Source: Falsihalocynthiibacter halioticoli
GTDB lineage: Bacteria; Pseudomonadota; Alphaproteobacteria; Rhodobacterales; Rhodobacteraceae
DNA length: 64,000 nucleotides
NCBI RefSeq assembly: GCF_025802015.1
Contig: NZ_JAOYFC010000001.1
Coordinates: 496,001-560,000 of the forward strand
Direction: 5' to 3'
The notes beneath the pieces were generated by a model. That model made no database searches. It had not been told where the DNA came from and worked only from the letters and a program-made list of their open reading frames with translations. Of the stretch, positions 1 through 7,927 are shown one piece after another. How positions within the stretch are numbered: the stretch's first letter is position 1; every line of letters begins with the position of its first letter. The translations under genes were made by a program, and so were the position numbers.

Positions 1-1041
1 CTGCACTGGATCAACGATTGCACCTACGTCGATGCATTTATCAAGTGGATCGCCGATGCGAAGGCTGGCCATACGTTTGCGTAAGCGGGCATAGAATTCT
101 TCCGCAATACCTTCCTGCACCAAGAGGCGTGACCCTGCACAACAGACTTGCCCTTGATTGAACCAGATCGCATCAACAAGCCCCTCAATGGCACTGTCGA
201 TATCGGCATCCTCGAATACGATGTAAGGGGATTTGCCGCCCAGTTCGAGCGTGAGGGATTTGCCTTGCCCTGCGGTGGCCTCGCGGATTCTGCGGCCAAC
301 CGAGGTGCTGCCGGTAAAGGCAACTTTGTCCACGTCCTCATGCGTGACAATGGCTTCGCCCGTTTTCCCGTCGCCCGTTACGATGTTGATAACGCCCTTC
401 GGTACATCAGCTTCTACACAGATCTCAGCAAAGAGGAGTGCGGTGAGCGAGGTATACTCCGCCGGTTTCAACACAACGGTATTGCCGGTTGCGATGGCAG
501 GCGCGATTTTCCACGCGAGCATTAAAAGCGGGAAGTTCCACGGGATGACCTGCCCACAAACGCCGATTGCCTCTGCCTCGGGCAGTTCGCTTTCCATGAG
601 CTGCGCCATGCCAGCGTGGAAATAGAAATGTCGCGCGACAAGCGGGATGTCGATATCGCGGCTTTCGCGGATCGGTTTCCCGTTGTCGAGTGTTTCCAGA
701 ACAGCAAAGAGGCGCGCGTGTTTCTGCAAAAGGCGGGCGATTGCATAAAGCACCTTGGCGCGCTCATGCCCCTTGGTCTTGGACCATTTCGGGAATGCCG
801 CGCGGGCAGCGGAAACGGCTTTGTTCACCTCGGCTTTACCTGCTTGCGAAATTATCGCGAGCTCTTCGCCTGTTGCTGGATTGCGCGTTGCAAAGCCTTT
901 GGCAGGGGAGGTGAACTCACCATTGATGAAATGGCCGAACTTGCCGTCTTTTTCTTTGATCCACGCCATGGCCTCGGCGCTGCTTTCGGGCGCGGGGCCA
1001 TATGTCATGGAGTCAAAAACCTCTTTCACGTTTACGGTCAT
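1..1041 (-). CDS. Aldehyde dehydrogenase, C-terminal part cut off by window edge (possible ALDH16 type)
   Basis: NAD(P)-dependent oxidation of an aldehyde to an acid. The 347 codons visible are the N-terminal portion; the reading frame is still open at base 1. Family motifs are clear: PWNFP near residue 168, the glutamate motif ELGGKSP (Glu about 266), and FNQGQVC with the catalytic Cys at about 300. The ATG lies 3 bases after the deoC stop, so the two are almost certainly one transcript. DeoC releases acetaldehyde, so oxidation to acetate is the natural inferred role. The N-terminal extension (about 35 residues before the domain proper) and the stretch VLETLDNGKPIRE resemble the two-domain ALDH16 group as I remember it; only the missing 3' part could show a second domain. 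Confidence 0.9.
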   Translation of the reverse strand, partial: MTVNVKEVFDSMTYGPAPESSAEAMAWIKEKDGKFGHFINGEFTSPAKGFATRNPATGEELAIISQAGKAEVNKAVSAARAAFPKWSKTKGHERAKVLYAIARLLQKHARLFAVLETLDNGKPIRESRDIDIPLVARHFYFHAGMAQLMESELPEAEAIGVCGQVIPWNFPLLMLAWKIAPAIATGNTVVLKPAEYTSLTALLFAEICVEADVPKGVINIVTGDGKTGEAIVTHEDVDKVAFTGSTSVGRRIREATAGQGKSLTLELGGKSPYIVFEDADIDSAIEGLVDAIWFNQGQVCCAGSRLLVQEGIAEEFYARLRKRMASLRIGDPLDKCIDVGAIVDPVQ

Positions 1042-1044
1042 AAT

Positions 1045-2055
1045 CTATCCAATCGCGTGGCGGTAATCGGCGGAGTAGCGGCCGGTGACCTGATGTTCGA
1101 GTTGTCGTTCGATGTCGCCCAGAAGCGAGCTTGCGCCGAAGCGGAAGAGGTCTGGCTGAAGCCAGCGGTCTCCGAGTTCGTCCTTGATGAGGGCAAGGTA
1201 AGTGAGGGCATCCTTGGCTTTGGAAATCCCGCCCGCAGGTTTGTACCCGACACGGAATCCCGTACGCGCGTGATAGGCGCGGATGGCGCGGATCATCACA
1301 AGGCTTACGGGCAGAGTGGCATTCACTGGCTCCTTGCCCGTTGAGGTTTTGATGAAATCAGCGCCTGCCATCATGCACACAAGGCTTGCTTTGGCGACGT
1401 TGCGCAGAGTGCCGAGCTCGCCTGTGGCCAAAATCGCCTTAACATGAGCGTCACCACAGGATTCACGCATGGCGCGCATCTCGTCATAGATTGCCTGCCA
1501 GTTTCCGGTAAGGGCGTGGCGGCGGGATATGACGATATCAATCTCCTTGGCACCTGCGTGAACGCTCTCGCGGATTTCCTGTAGTCTTAGGGGAAGCGGC
1601 GAGAGACCCGCGGGAAAGCCCGTGGAAACAGCGGCAACGGGAATGCCGGTCCCATCAAGTGCCTTGACCGCGGTTTCGACCATATCGTGATAAACACAAA
1701 CCGCGCCTGTTGTGATTGGCGGCATGTCGAGCGCGTCGAGAATGTCCTGCCGCACCGGATGAGCAGCTTTGGCACATAGGCGGCGCACGCGTCCCCATGT
1801 GTCGTCGCCCGAAAGTGTTGTGAGGTCGATCATTGTGATCGCCTTCAGGAGCCACGCGGCCTGATACTCCTTCTTGACCGAGCGCCGTCCTGGAAGTGTT
1901 TTTGCGCGGCGTTCAATGGCGGATGTGTTGGCCTGTGCGGCGGCAACCCAATCCATATCAAGCTCCATACCGGCATTGCGCGGCTCATGGAGTTGGGGCA
2001 GTTGCGAAGCAGACTTGGTGTCGGAACTGGCGGTAGCGGTGGCTTGGTTTTCCAT
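1045..2055 (-). CDS. deoC: Deoxyribose-phosphate aldolase
   Basis: Class I aldolase that splits 2-deoxy-D-ribose 5-phosphate into glyceraldehyde 3-phosphate and acetaldehyde in deoxynucleoside breakdown. The Schiff-base lysine is in GADFIKTSTG (Lys about 236) and the second active-site lysine in GYKPAGGISK (about 272). At 336 residues it belongs to the long DeoC type with an N-terminal extension, longer than the roughly 250-residue E. coli form. An upstream in-frame ATG at 2082 has no ribosome site; the ATG at 2055 follows GGAG with 6 bases spacing, so it was chosen. It heads an operon with the aldehyde dehydrogenase downstream. Confidence 0.95.
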   Translation of the reverse strand: MENQATATASSDTKSASQLPQLHEPRNAGMELDMDWVAAAQANTSAIERRAKTLPGRRSVKKEYQAAWLLKAITMIDLTTLSGDDTWGRVRRLCAKAAHPVRQDILDALDMPPITTGAVCVYHDMVETAVKALDGTGIPVAAVSTGFPAGLSPLPLRLQEIRESVHAGAKEIDIVISRRHALTGNWQAIYDEMRAMRESCGDAHVKAILATGELGTLRNVAKASLVCMMAGADFIKTSTGKEPVNATLPVSLVMIRAIRAYHARTGFRVGYKPAGGISKAKDALTYLALIKDELGDRWLQPDLFRFGASSLLGDIERQLEHQVTGRYSADYRHAIG

Positions 2056-2113
2056 GTGGAACTCCGATATTGGCAGGCGCAAAGCGTCTCATGGTTTCTG
2101 TGCTATTGCAAGT

Positions 2114-2129
2114 TTGACCAATTGGTCAA
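2114..2129. promoter_or_regulatory. Perfect 16-bp palindrome upstream of deoC, likely operator
   Basis: TTGACCAATTGGTCAA reads identically on both strands and lies about 60 bases upstream of the chosen deoC start and about 93 bases upstream of rpe. Two TTGACC half-sites around AATT are typical of a dimeric helix-turn-helix repressor; the TTGG/CCAA core resembles FCD-type GntR operators. No regulator gene is adjacent, so the protein that binds is unknown. It could serve deoC, rpe or both. Confidence 0.6.
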
Positions 2130-2221
2130 GTATTGTGTGCTGCGCCCTGTTCCCAAGAGAGGCAAACCGCGCTAACAGGGGGCGAGAGACTTGCCAAACC
2201 GCCTAGCCCACGGAGACAGAC

Positions 2222-2914
2222 ATGAGCTTTGACCGCAGCATAAAAATCGCCCCATCCATCCTTGCCTCCGATTTCGCCAACTTTGGCGCAGAGATCGAGG
2301 CCGTCGAAGCGCAGGGCGCGGACTGGATCCATGTGGATGTGATGGATGGGCATTTCGTGCCCAACATCACCTTTGGCCCAGAGACGTGCAAAGCAATTCG
2401 TCCGCATATCAAGGGTGTGATGGATGTTCACCTGATGATTGCGCCGGTTGATCCATATATCGAAGCGTTTGCCGCATCTGGCGCGGATATCATCACCGCA
2501 CATGCCGAGGCCGGCCCGCACATTCACCGCACGCTCCAAGCTATTCGTGGCGCAGGGGCAAAGGCGGGGTTGGCGCTTAATCCTGGGACTCCGGTCGAGG
2601 CCGTGGATTACCTATTGGATATGGTCGATCTGATCTGTGTGATGACAGTAAACCCCGGGTTCGGCGGTCAGAAGTTCATTCAAAGCCAGATTGCCAAGGT
2701 CGAGGCCTTGCGCGCCAAGGTTGGTGATCGCCCGATCCATATTGAGATCGACGGAGGCGTAACGCCGGTAACCGCGCCGCTTGTGGCTGCTGCTGGTGCG
2801 GATGTTCTGGTTGCTGGATCGGCGGTTTTCGGCGGGGGAAGCGTTGCTGACCCTGCGCCTTATGGCGAAAATATCCGCGCCATTCGGGACGCGGCAACAG
2901 CGGCGCAATCCTAG
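2222..2914 (+). CDS. rpe: Ribulose-phosphate 3-epimerase
   Basis: Interconverts D-ribulose 5-phosphate and D-xylulose 5-phosphate in the pentose phosphate and Calvin pathways. The 230-residue product has normal family length. It starts with the characteristic IAPSILASDFANFG, keeps the metal-binding and catalytic HVDVMDGHFVPN motif and the MTVNPGFGGQKF phosphate-loop region, and ends with the DGGV and VAGSAVFG motifs. CGGAG lies 7 bases before the ATG. It is divergent from deoC and appears to be a single gene; 236 bases separate it from the next gene. Confidence 0.97.
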   Translation: MSFDRSIKIAPSILASDFANFGAEIEAVEAQGADWIHVDVMDGHFVPNITFGPETCKAIRPHIKGVMDVHLMIAPVDPYIEAFAASGADIITAHAEAGPHIHRTLQAIRGAGAKAGLALNPGTPVEAVDYLLDMVDLICVMTVNPGFGGQKFIQSQIAKVEALRAKVGDRPIHIEIDGGVTPVTAPLVAAAGADVLVAGSAVFGGGSVADPAPYGENIRAIRDAATAAQS

Positions 2915-3150
2915 GCGAAGCACGAATTCGCAGTGCGCTTCCCGCAGACTCAACGGTTTAAGGGCGCAACAATTAGCACACTGCTGGTCGTAGGCAGGGC
3001 TGTTGCCATTGCGCGCGGATTTTCCGATACATCCACAGGTGTTCAGCCTGCAGATATTTCGGAATCTGGGTAACTAAGTTTTTCGGCGCAATGTTTGCGG
3101 CCTTTTACTTTGGTTGGCTGATCCCCCTGCGCATCAAATGGAGGCCATAG

Positions 3151-3558
3151 ATGGCAACAAAGATTTATCACAACCCTGCCTGCAGCACGTCGCGAAACGC
3201 ACTCAAACTTTTGCAAGAAGCTGGCGAAGAGCCCGAGGTGATTTTGTACCTAAAAGTTGGCTGGACTCGCTCGCAGCTCGAGGCGCTTTTTGAGGCCGCT
3301 GGAATTACTGCCCGCGATGCCATGCGCACGCGCGGCACTCCCGCAGAGGAACTAGGACTTCTTGCAGAGGATGTTTCGGAAGGCGCGATCCTTGACGCGA
3401 TGATTGAACATCCCAAAATGGTCGAGCGCCCGTTCGTGACCACAGATAATGGCACGGTACTTTGTCGTCCGTTTGAGCGGATTGCCGAGGTACTGGGCCC
3501 GACAGCGCCGCGCGAGTTCACGAAGGAAAACGGTTCGATGATCGCGCTTGCGCGCTAG
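3151..3558 (+). CDS. arsC: ArsC-family arsenate reductase (glutaredoxin-dependent type)
   Basis: Thioredoxin-fold cytoplasmic reductase that converts arsenate to arsenite with glutathione and glutaredoxin. The catalytic cysteine is in HNPACSTSRN near residue 12. The family arginines are represented in MRTRGTPAEEL, HPKMVERPF and LCRPFE. The length, 135 residues, is normal. A GGAGG stands 6 bases ahead of the ATG. No arsB, acr3 or arsR lies nearby, so a dedicated resistance operon is not visible and the true substrate could differ. Its TAG stop overlaps the stop of the convergent nosX inside one CTAG. Confidence 0.88.
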   Translation: MATKIYHNPACSTSRNALKLLQEAGEEPEVILYLKVGWTRSQLEALFEAAGITARDAMRTRGTPAEELGLLAEDVSEGAILDAMIEHPKMVERPFVTTDNGTVLCRPFERIAEVLGPTAPREFTKENGSMIALAR

Positions 3559-4436
3559 CCAAAGATAACCCGCGATCCGTCTGGCATATTGCGTATGGCG
3601 GCTTCGACCTTATCGCGTGGCAGGATGCAAAAACCGGTTGAAAGCCCATCTGCAATCGCGGCGGACTGGCTTAAGACCGAAACGGTGTTGTTTTCGGTTG
3701 CTGGCAATCCGGTGCGCGGGTCGAGGATGTGGCCGACTTTGCCTGCTTGGTCAAAGCCAGTACCTCGGATTGCGGAAGTTGCGACGGCCTGATTGGAGAG
3801 CGCGAGGCGTTCAGCGGGTGTCTGAACAGGCCAATCGCCAAGCCCTACGATCTCACCTGTGTTCACCAAGGCTTCGTGCACGCCGTTCGCACGAAGGAGT
3901 GCCGCGACCTTATCAGCGATGTAGCCCTGCGCGATGCCGTTCAGCGTTAGCGCCATGCCTAGTTTGTTGAACGAAACCTGCGCGCTGTCGAAGCGAATGT
4001 TGTTCCATCCGGTGATCGATCTGGCCGTCTGAATTTCGGCTTCAGTCGGTGCAGCACCCTTGGCATACGACTGTGCATAGAGCGCCCAAAGAGGCTGGAT
4101 TGTTGGATCGAAAGCCCCTTCTGTCTGGGTATGCACGTGTCCCACGATTGAAAGCAACTCCACCATCTCTTGCGAGGGTGCTGTAAGCTTGCCTTGCCTG
4201 TTTAAGCGGGAAAGCTCGCTGTAGTTCTGATAGAGGCTGAAGATGTGTTCAAGTCGATGGATTTCAGAAACCGCAAGCGGCAGAAGCGTCTCCGCCTTTG
4301 GGTGATCCAGCACGATCCGCGCCTCGGCACCAAGGGCGACCCCGCGCCAAGTCTGGGTGTTGGCGGTTGCTGTACCAGCCAAAGGAAGGGCCGTGGCACC
4401 AGCGAGGATGGAAAGCATGCGGCGACGTGTAATCAT
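3555..4436 (-). CDS. nosX: NosX, ApbE-family FAD:protein FMN transferase
   Basis: Periplasmic flavin transferase that attaches FMN to a threonine of the NosR flavin domain, supporting electron delivery to N2O reductase. The N-terminus MITRRRMLSILAGATAL is a Tat-type signal with a twin arginine, followed by an Ala-rich cleavage region. ApbE hallmarks are the GDWPV segment, HILDPRTGLPA and the C-terminal AAIADGLSTGFCIL. At 293 residues it is somewhat shorter than typical ApbE proteins but complete. It is the last gene of the nos operon; its ATG overlaps the nosL stop by ATGA. Confidence 0.93.
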   Translation of the reverse strand: MITRRRMLSILAGATALPLAGTATANTQTWRGVALGAEARIVLDHPKAETLLPLAVSEIHRLEHIFSLYQNYSELSRLNRQGKLTAPSQEMVELLSIVGHVHTQTEGAFDPTIQPLWALYAQSYAKGAAPTEAEIQTARSITGWNNIRFDSAQVSFNKLGMALTLNGIAQGYIADKVAALLRANGVHEALVNTGEIVGLGDWPVQTPAERLALSNQAVATSAIRGTGFDQAGKVGHILDPRTGLPATENNTVSVLSQSAAIADGLSTGFCILPRDKVEAAIRNMPDGSRVIFG

Positions 4437-4960
4437 GTGTCTGGCTCCTGATCGGCAGAGGTGAATTCGACGGGTGCGAGGACCTCGGCAACGGGAATAT
4501 CTGTTAGTGCGGCGACCCTGCCTCCGCGTGTTTTTGCAAATGCCATTGCATCGGCTTCTCGGGCAAAGGGAACGACTTCGGGCGCACCCATGCCGCCGAT
4601 TGCATCAGATCCCAAGACATAGAAGGCGTCATTGGCATTTATCCAGTTGTTCGTGCCCGGATCGCTCCAGCTGTTGGCCAGCGCCATGTCGTTTACATAG
4701 AGCACGCGTACCTCGCCGTCTTGTTCAGGCGAAAGCAGATAGGCCAAGCCATCGCGGACTTGGCTAAACCAGAGCGGGTTGTCCATTCCTGCAAGGAATA
4801 CTTGTGCCTTCGGGCCTTCATGTTCGAGGATGAACATCTGGCAATAATGGCCTGCTGCGTCCTCGGTGAGTTCGCGCGGATCGGGGAGTTCGAGATTTGC
4901 CGAGTCTTCTTTGCACGCGGCAAGAGCAAGAAGCGATGCAAGTGCGATAGCGGCTCTCAT
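4433..4960 (-). CDS. nosL: NosL, copper-binding outer-face lipoprotein
   Basis: Copper chaperone for assembly of the catalytic copper centre of NosZ. The 175-residue product starts with MRAAIALASLLALAAC, a lipoprotein signal peptide with lipobox LAAC. HYCQMFILEHEGPKAQVFL carries the Cys-x-Met copper-binding motif usual for NosL. The start at 4960 was chosen because it follows GAGGAG and yields the intact signal peptide; an ATG nine codons upstream would put charged residues ahead of it. The start overlaps the nosY stop (ATGA) and the stop overlaps nosX. Confidence 0.93.
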   Translation of the reverse strand: MRAAIALASLLALAACKEDSANLELPDPRELTEDAAGHYCQMFILEHEGPKAQVFLAGMDNPLWFSQVRDGLAYLLSPEQDGEVRVLYVNDMALANSWSDPGTNNWINANDAFYVLGSDAIGGMGAPEVVPFAREADAMAFAKTRGGRVAALTDIPVAEVLAPVEFTSADQEPDT

Positions 4961-5775
4961 GGCTCGATCCTCCTCAAACGGGTCCAAGCGATTGCCAAAG
5001 CAAGCACGGGCCAGCCCAGAATTGAGATAAGCTGCCCGACCGTGCTTGTCGCCATGCCCGCCGCGCCAACGCCAGTTGTTAGCACCGAAACAGCAGCGTC
5101 CGGCGTGTTGAGGAGGCGGAACGCATCAGCGGGGTTTGCAACGAGCATCCACGGAAACACGCTCTTGGTGAAATACCCACCATCGTCAGCGACGAGCGCG
5201 CCCAGCAAACCCAAGTCATAGAGCACAACACAAACCAGCCACACAAAGATCGCCAGCCCCGAGGCAACAGATGGTTGGCGCACACTTGAGGAGATCGCGT
5301 AACCGATACCGAGGAAAGCCGCGCCCAGAGCAAGCGCCGTGAAAAAGAGACGGAGGAGGGGTGTAAAATCAAGTCCGCTCAAGCCATGAGACCAGATGAC
5401 CAGAAGCGCTGAGACCAGCAATCCAGATGCAATTGCCGCGGCCAATACCGCGAAATGCGCAAGGAATTTCCCGAGCAACAGTTCGGCACGCGACAGCGGG
5501 TAGGTAAGGTTCAGTGCCAGCGTACCGCGTTCGGTTTCGCCAGCGATTGCGTCAAACGAGAGGAGCAACCCGATCAGCGGCACGAGATATACCGATAGCG
5601 TGGTTATTGAGCTGGCCGCAATGGTGATCGGGCTAACGTTTAACGTTCCGCTTGGCGCGGAGCCGGCGAGGGTCAGGACAGCGGCAAAGAGGGTCATCAG
5701 CAAAATTGAAGTGGCAACCCAAAGGTTGCGACGCGCGATGAGCAGTTCAAGGCGAGCGACATGTAAAGTAAACAT
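4957..5775 (-). CDS. nosY: NosY, ABC transporter permease for NosZ maturation
   Basis: Integral membrane partner of NosF. The NosDFY complex couples ATP hydrolysis to supply of sulfur and/or copper for the CuZ site. The 272 residues contain about six hydrophobic segments, and the segment GETERGTLALNLTYPLSRAELLLGK is the conserved cytoplasmic part of ABC-2 type permeases. The ATG shares its first base region with the nosF stop (TAATG), and the end overlaps nosL. Length and position match NosY of denitrifiers. Confidence 0.93.
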   Translation of the reverse strand: MFTLHVARLELLIARRNLWVATSILLMTLFAAVLTLAGSAPSGTLNVSPITIAASSITTLSVYLVPLIGLLLSFDAIAGETERGTLALNLTYPLSRAELLLGKFLAHFAVLAAAIASGLLVSALLVIWSHGLSGLDFTPLLRLFFTALALGAAFLGIGYAISSSVRQPSVASGLAIFVWLVCVVLYDLGLLGALVADDGGYFTKSVFPWMLVANPADAFRLLNTPDAAVSVLTTGVGAAGMATSTVGQLISILGWPVLALAIAWTRLRRIEP

Positions 5776-6674
5776 TACGATGCCTCCTGTGCTGAAAGGC
5801 TGTAGTGACGATACAGGTCTTCGAGGCTGGCCGGTGTCATTTCGACATCTTCGATAATCGGCCCAAACGCAGAAATCCGACTGACCAGCTTGAGCTTGTC
5901 TTCTTGCTGGCAGGTCAGGGTAACGGAGCGGCCATTGATACGCTCGCCGCCGATTTCAGCGGCAACGCGATCCGCCTCGTGAGCGATGGTGAAGATATCA
6001 ACTCGGATCGGTAGGCGCGCGGAGTCCCGAAGGTCGCGCAAGCTGCTGTCAGCCAGAAGCTTGCCCTTGTTCATAATGGCGATCCGGTCTGTTCTGGTCT
6101 CAAGCTCGGTTAGGGCGTGCGAAGACAGCAGGATCGCCGTTCCTGCTTGTGAAAGCTCCTCGACGATGTCGTAGAACTCGTGGCGCGAAATCGGATCAAG
6201 CCCGCTTGTCGGCTCGTCTAGAAGTGCGAGTTTGGGCGTTCCCAGAAGCGCCTGTGCAAGTCCGACCCGCTGGCGCATCCCTTTAGAGTAGGTGCGGATT
6301 TTCCGATCAGCAGCCTCATAGAGCCCGACCCGCTCAAGCAAGTCGTCGGCTTGTTTTGTCGAAACGGATTTAAGACGTGCAAAGTGGCGAAGCTGCTCCC
6401 TTCCGGTTAGCGCGCCGTGAAACGCTACACTTTCCGGCAGGAACCCGATTTGCGCACGTGCGGCGCGTGATCCAGCACCGCCGCCAAGCACTTCGAGTTT
6501 GCCGCCGCTAGGCTTCGTGAGGCCGAGGATCATCCGCATTAGCGTTGTTTTGCCCGCGCCGTTCTGGCCTAGCAACGCCACGCGCTCTCCTTGGTTTACC
6601 ATCAGCGAGACATCGTCAACGGAGCGGAAGTCGCCATAGGTTTTGCTGACATTTTGAATGCGAAGCGGGGTCAT
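5775..6674 (-). CDS. nosF: NosF, ABC transporter ATPase for NosZ maturation
   Basis: Cytoplasmic ATPase of the NosDFY complex. It has Walker A GQNGAGKTTLMR, signature YSKGMRQRVGLAQAL, Walker B LALLDEPTSGLDP and the switch histidine in LLSSHALTELE. The 299-residue form starts at 6674, where ATG overlaps the nosD stop (ATGA) and GGAAAG stands 7 bases upstream. A longer form beginning at 6689 would overlap nosD by 19 bases and has no ribosome site. Confidence 0.94.
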   Translation of the reverse strand: MTPLRIQNVSKTYGDFRSVDDVSLMVNQGERVALLGQNGAGKTTLMRMILGLTKPSGGKLEVLGGGAGSRAARAQIGFLPESVAFHGALTGREQLRHFARLKSVSTKQADDLLERVGLYEAADRKIRTYSKGMRQRVGLAQALLGTPKLALLDEPTSGLDPISRHEFYDIVEELSQAGTAILLSSHALTELETRTDRIAIMNKGKLLADSSLRDLRDSARLPIRVDIFTIAHEADRVAAEIGGERINGRSVTLTCQQEDKLKLVSRISAFGPIIEDVEMTPASLEDLYRHYSLSAQEAS

Positions 6675-7924
6675 GAGCGTTCTTTCCATGAAGGTATTTC
6701 AGGGGTAGGCGGCGCCATCAGCGGGCTCTTGTCGATTACCCCGCCGGGCAGCAGCGCGGGGAATGCCGATTGCGACCAGCGGATGAGCTGCACCGCGGGC
6801 GAACCAAGCAAGGATTTCGCAGCGGGTTGGCTCCAGAGCACATGGTCCATAACGTCATTTGGGCGATAGGCAGCATCGGCGATGCCGTTGCCATCAAGAT
6901 CAAAGGCGCTGCCGTCTGACCAATAGTTTCCGCGCCCTTCCAGACTCCATTCAACCCATTTCGAGCCGACATATTTGACCTGTGTGCGGTTGTTGATAAA
7001 GCCGTTCTCGAAGATATCATTCCGTTCGGAGCCGGCGGTGAAGTGGATGCCAATGCCACACCCCTCAAACCGATTGCCGCTAAAGCTGTTCTTGTGGGCG
7101 TTATAGATGAATGTGCACTTGTCGCCCGTTTCCAAGACGGTGTTGTCCTTTACGATGCTCTTGTTTGTGTAATTCATCATAATGCCATGGTCGCGATCGC
7201 CCACGGAGAGATTGCCGACAATCTCGACCGAGTTTGAATACATGATCGCGTAGCCGAGATGGTTCCCGAGAGAGATATTGTCGGAAACGATGCTGTCGTG
7301 GGCGTGCATGTAGTGAACTGCAAACCGCAAATCACGGAACCGGTTGCCAGAGAAGCGGTTCTTTTTCGAGGTGTTCACGAATATCCCGTCGCGCCCGTAG
7401 CGGATATCGTTGGCTTCGACCACCGCACCTGGCGCATTCCAAACGTAAACGCCGTTGCCGCGAGAGTTCATGTGGCGGTCTTGGCGGCCCTCGATACGGT
7501 TGTTTCGCACGATGCTGTCTTTGGCACCGTGAATGTCCACGCCGTAGAGGTTGCCGAGAATGGAGTTGTTTTCAACGATCACAGCGCGTGCTGTTTTCTT
7601 GAGCTGAATGCCGCTATCGATTTCCTGATGGTCAGAGCCGGAGCCGATTACGGTTAAACCGCGAATGGTAACATCAGCGCCAGTGACGGTAATAACGCTG
7701 CCTTCACCTTGGCCATCTATTGTGGCCTTGCCCATGCCGTCGATTGTAATGGGCCGATCAAGCACTAGCGTTTCAAAATATGTTCCGGAGCTCAGGCGGA
7801 GAGTGTCTCCATCCGCCGCCTGCGCCAGTGTTCGGGCGATGGCCCCTGCTTCATTGGGCACGTCCCAGTCGGCCGCCCAAAGAGGCGACGCAAACAAGAG
7901 CGATATGAGCAGGGACCAACGCAT
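6671..7924 (-). CDS. nosD: NosD, periplasmic beta-helix maturation protein
   Basis: Periplasmic subunit of the NosDFY copper/sulfur delivery machine for N2O reductase. MRWSLLISLLFASPLWAADW is a Sec signal peptide. The rest of the 417 residues consists of right-handed parallel beta-helix turns rich in N, G, S and V, such as IVENNSILGNLYGVDIHG and IVRNNRIEG, as in the CASH-domain family. It lies 3 bases after nosZ and overlaps nosF at its end. Confidence 0.94.
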   Translation of the reverse strand: MRWSLLISLLFASPLWAADWDVPNEAGAIARTLAQAADGDTLRLSSGTYFETLVLDRPITIDGMGKATIDGQGEGSVITVTGADVTIRGLTVIGSGSDHQEIDSGIQLKKTARAVIVENNSILGNLYGVDIHGAKDSIVRNNRIEGRQDRHMNSRGNGVYVWNAPGAVVEANDIRYGRDGIFVNTSKKNRFSGNRFRDLRFAVHYMHAHDSIVSDNISLGNHLGYAIMYSNSVEIVGNLSVGDRDHGIMMNYTNKSIVKDNTVLETGDKCTFIYNAHKNSFSGNRFEGCGIGIHFTAGSERNDIFENGFINNRTQVKYVGSKWVEWSLEGRGNYWSDGSAFDLDGNGIADAAYRPNDVMDHVLWSQPAAKSLLGSPAVQLIRWSQSAFPALLPGGVIDKSPLMAPPTPEIPSWKERS

Positions 7925-7927
7925 GAT

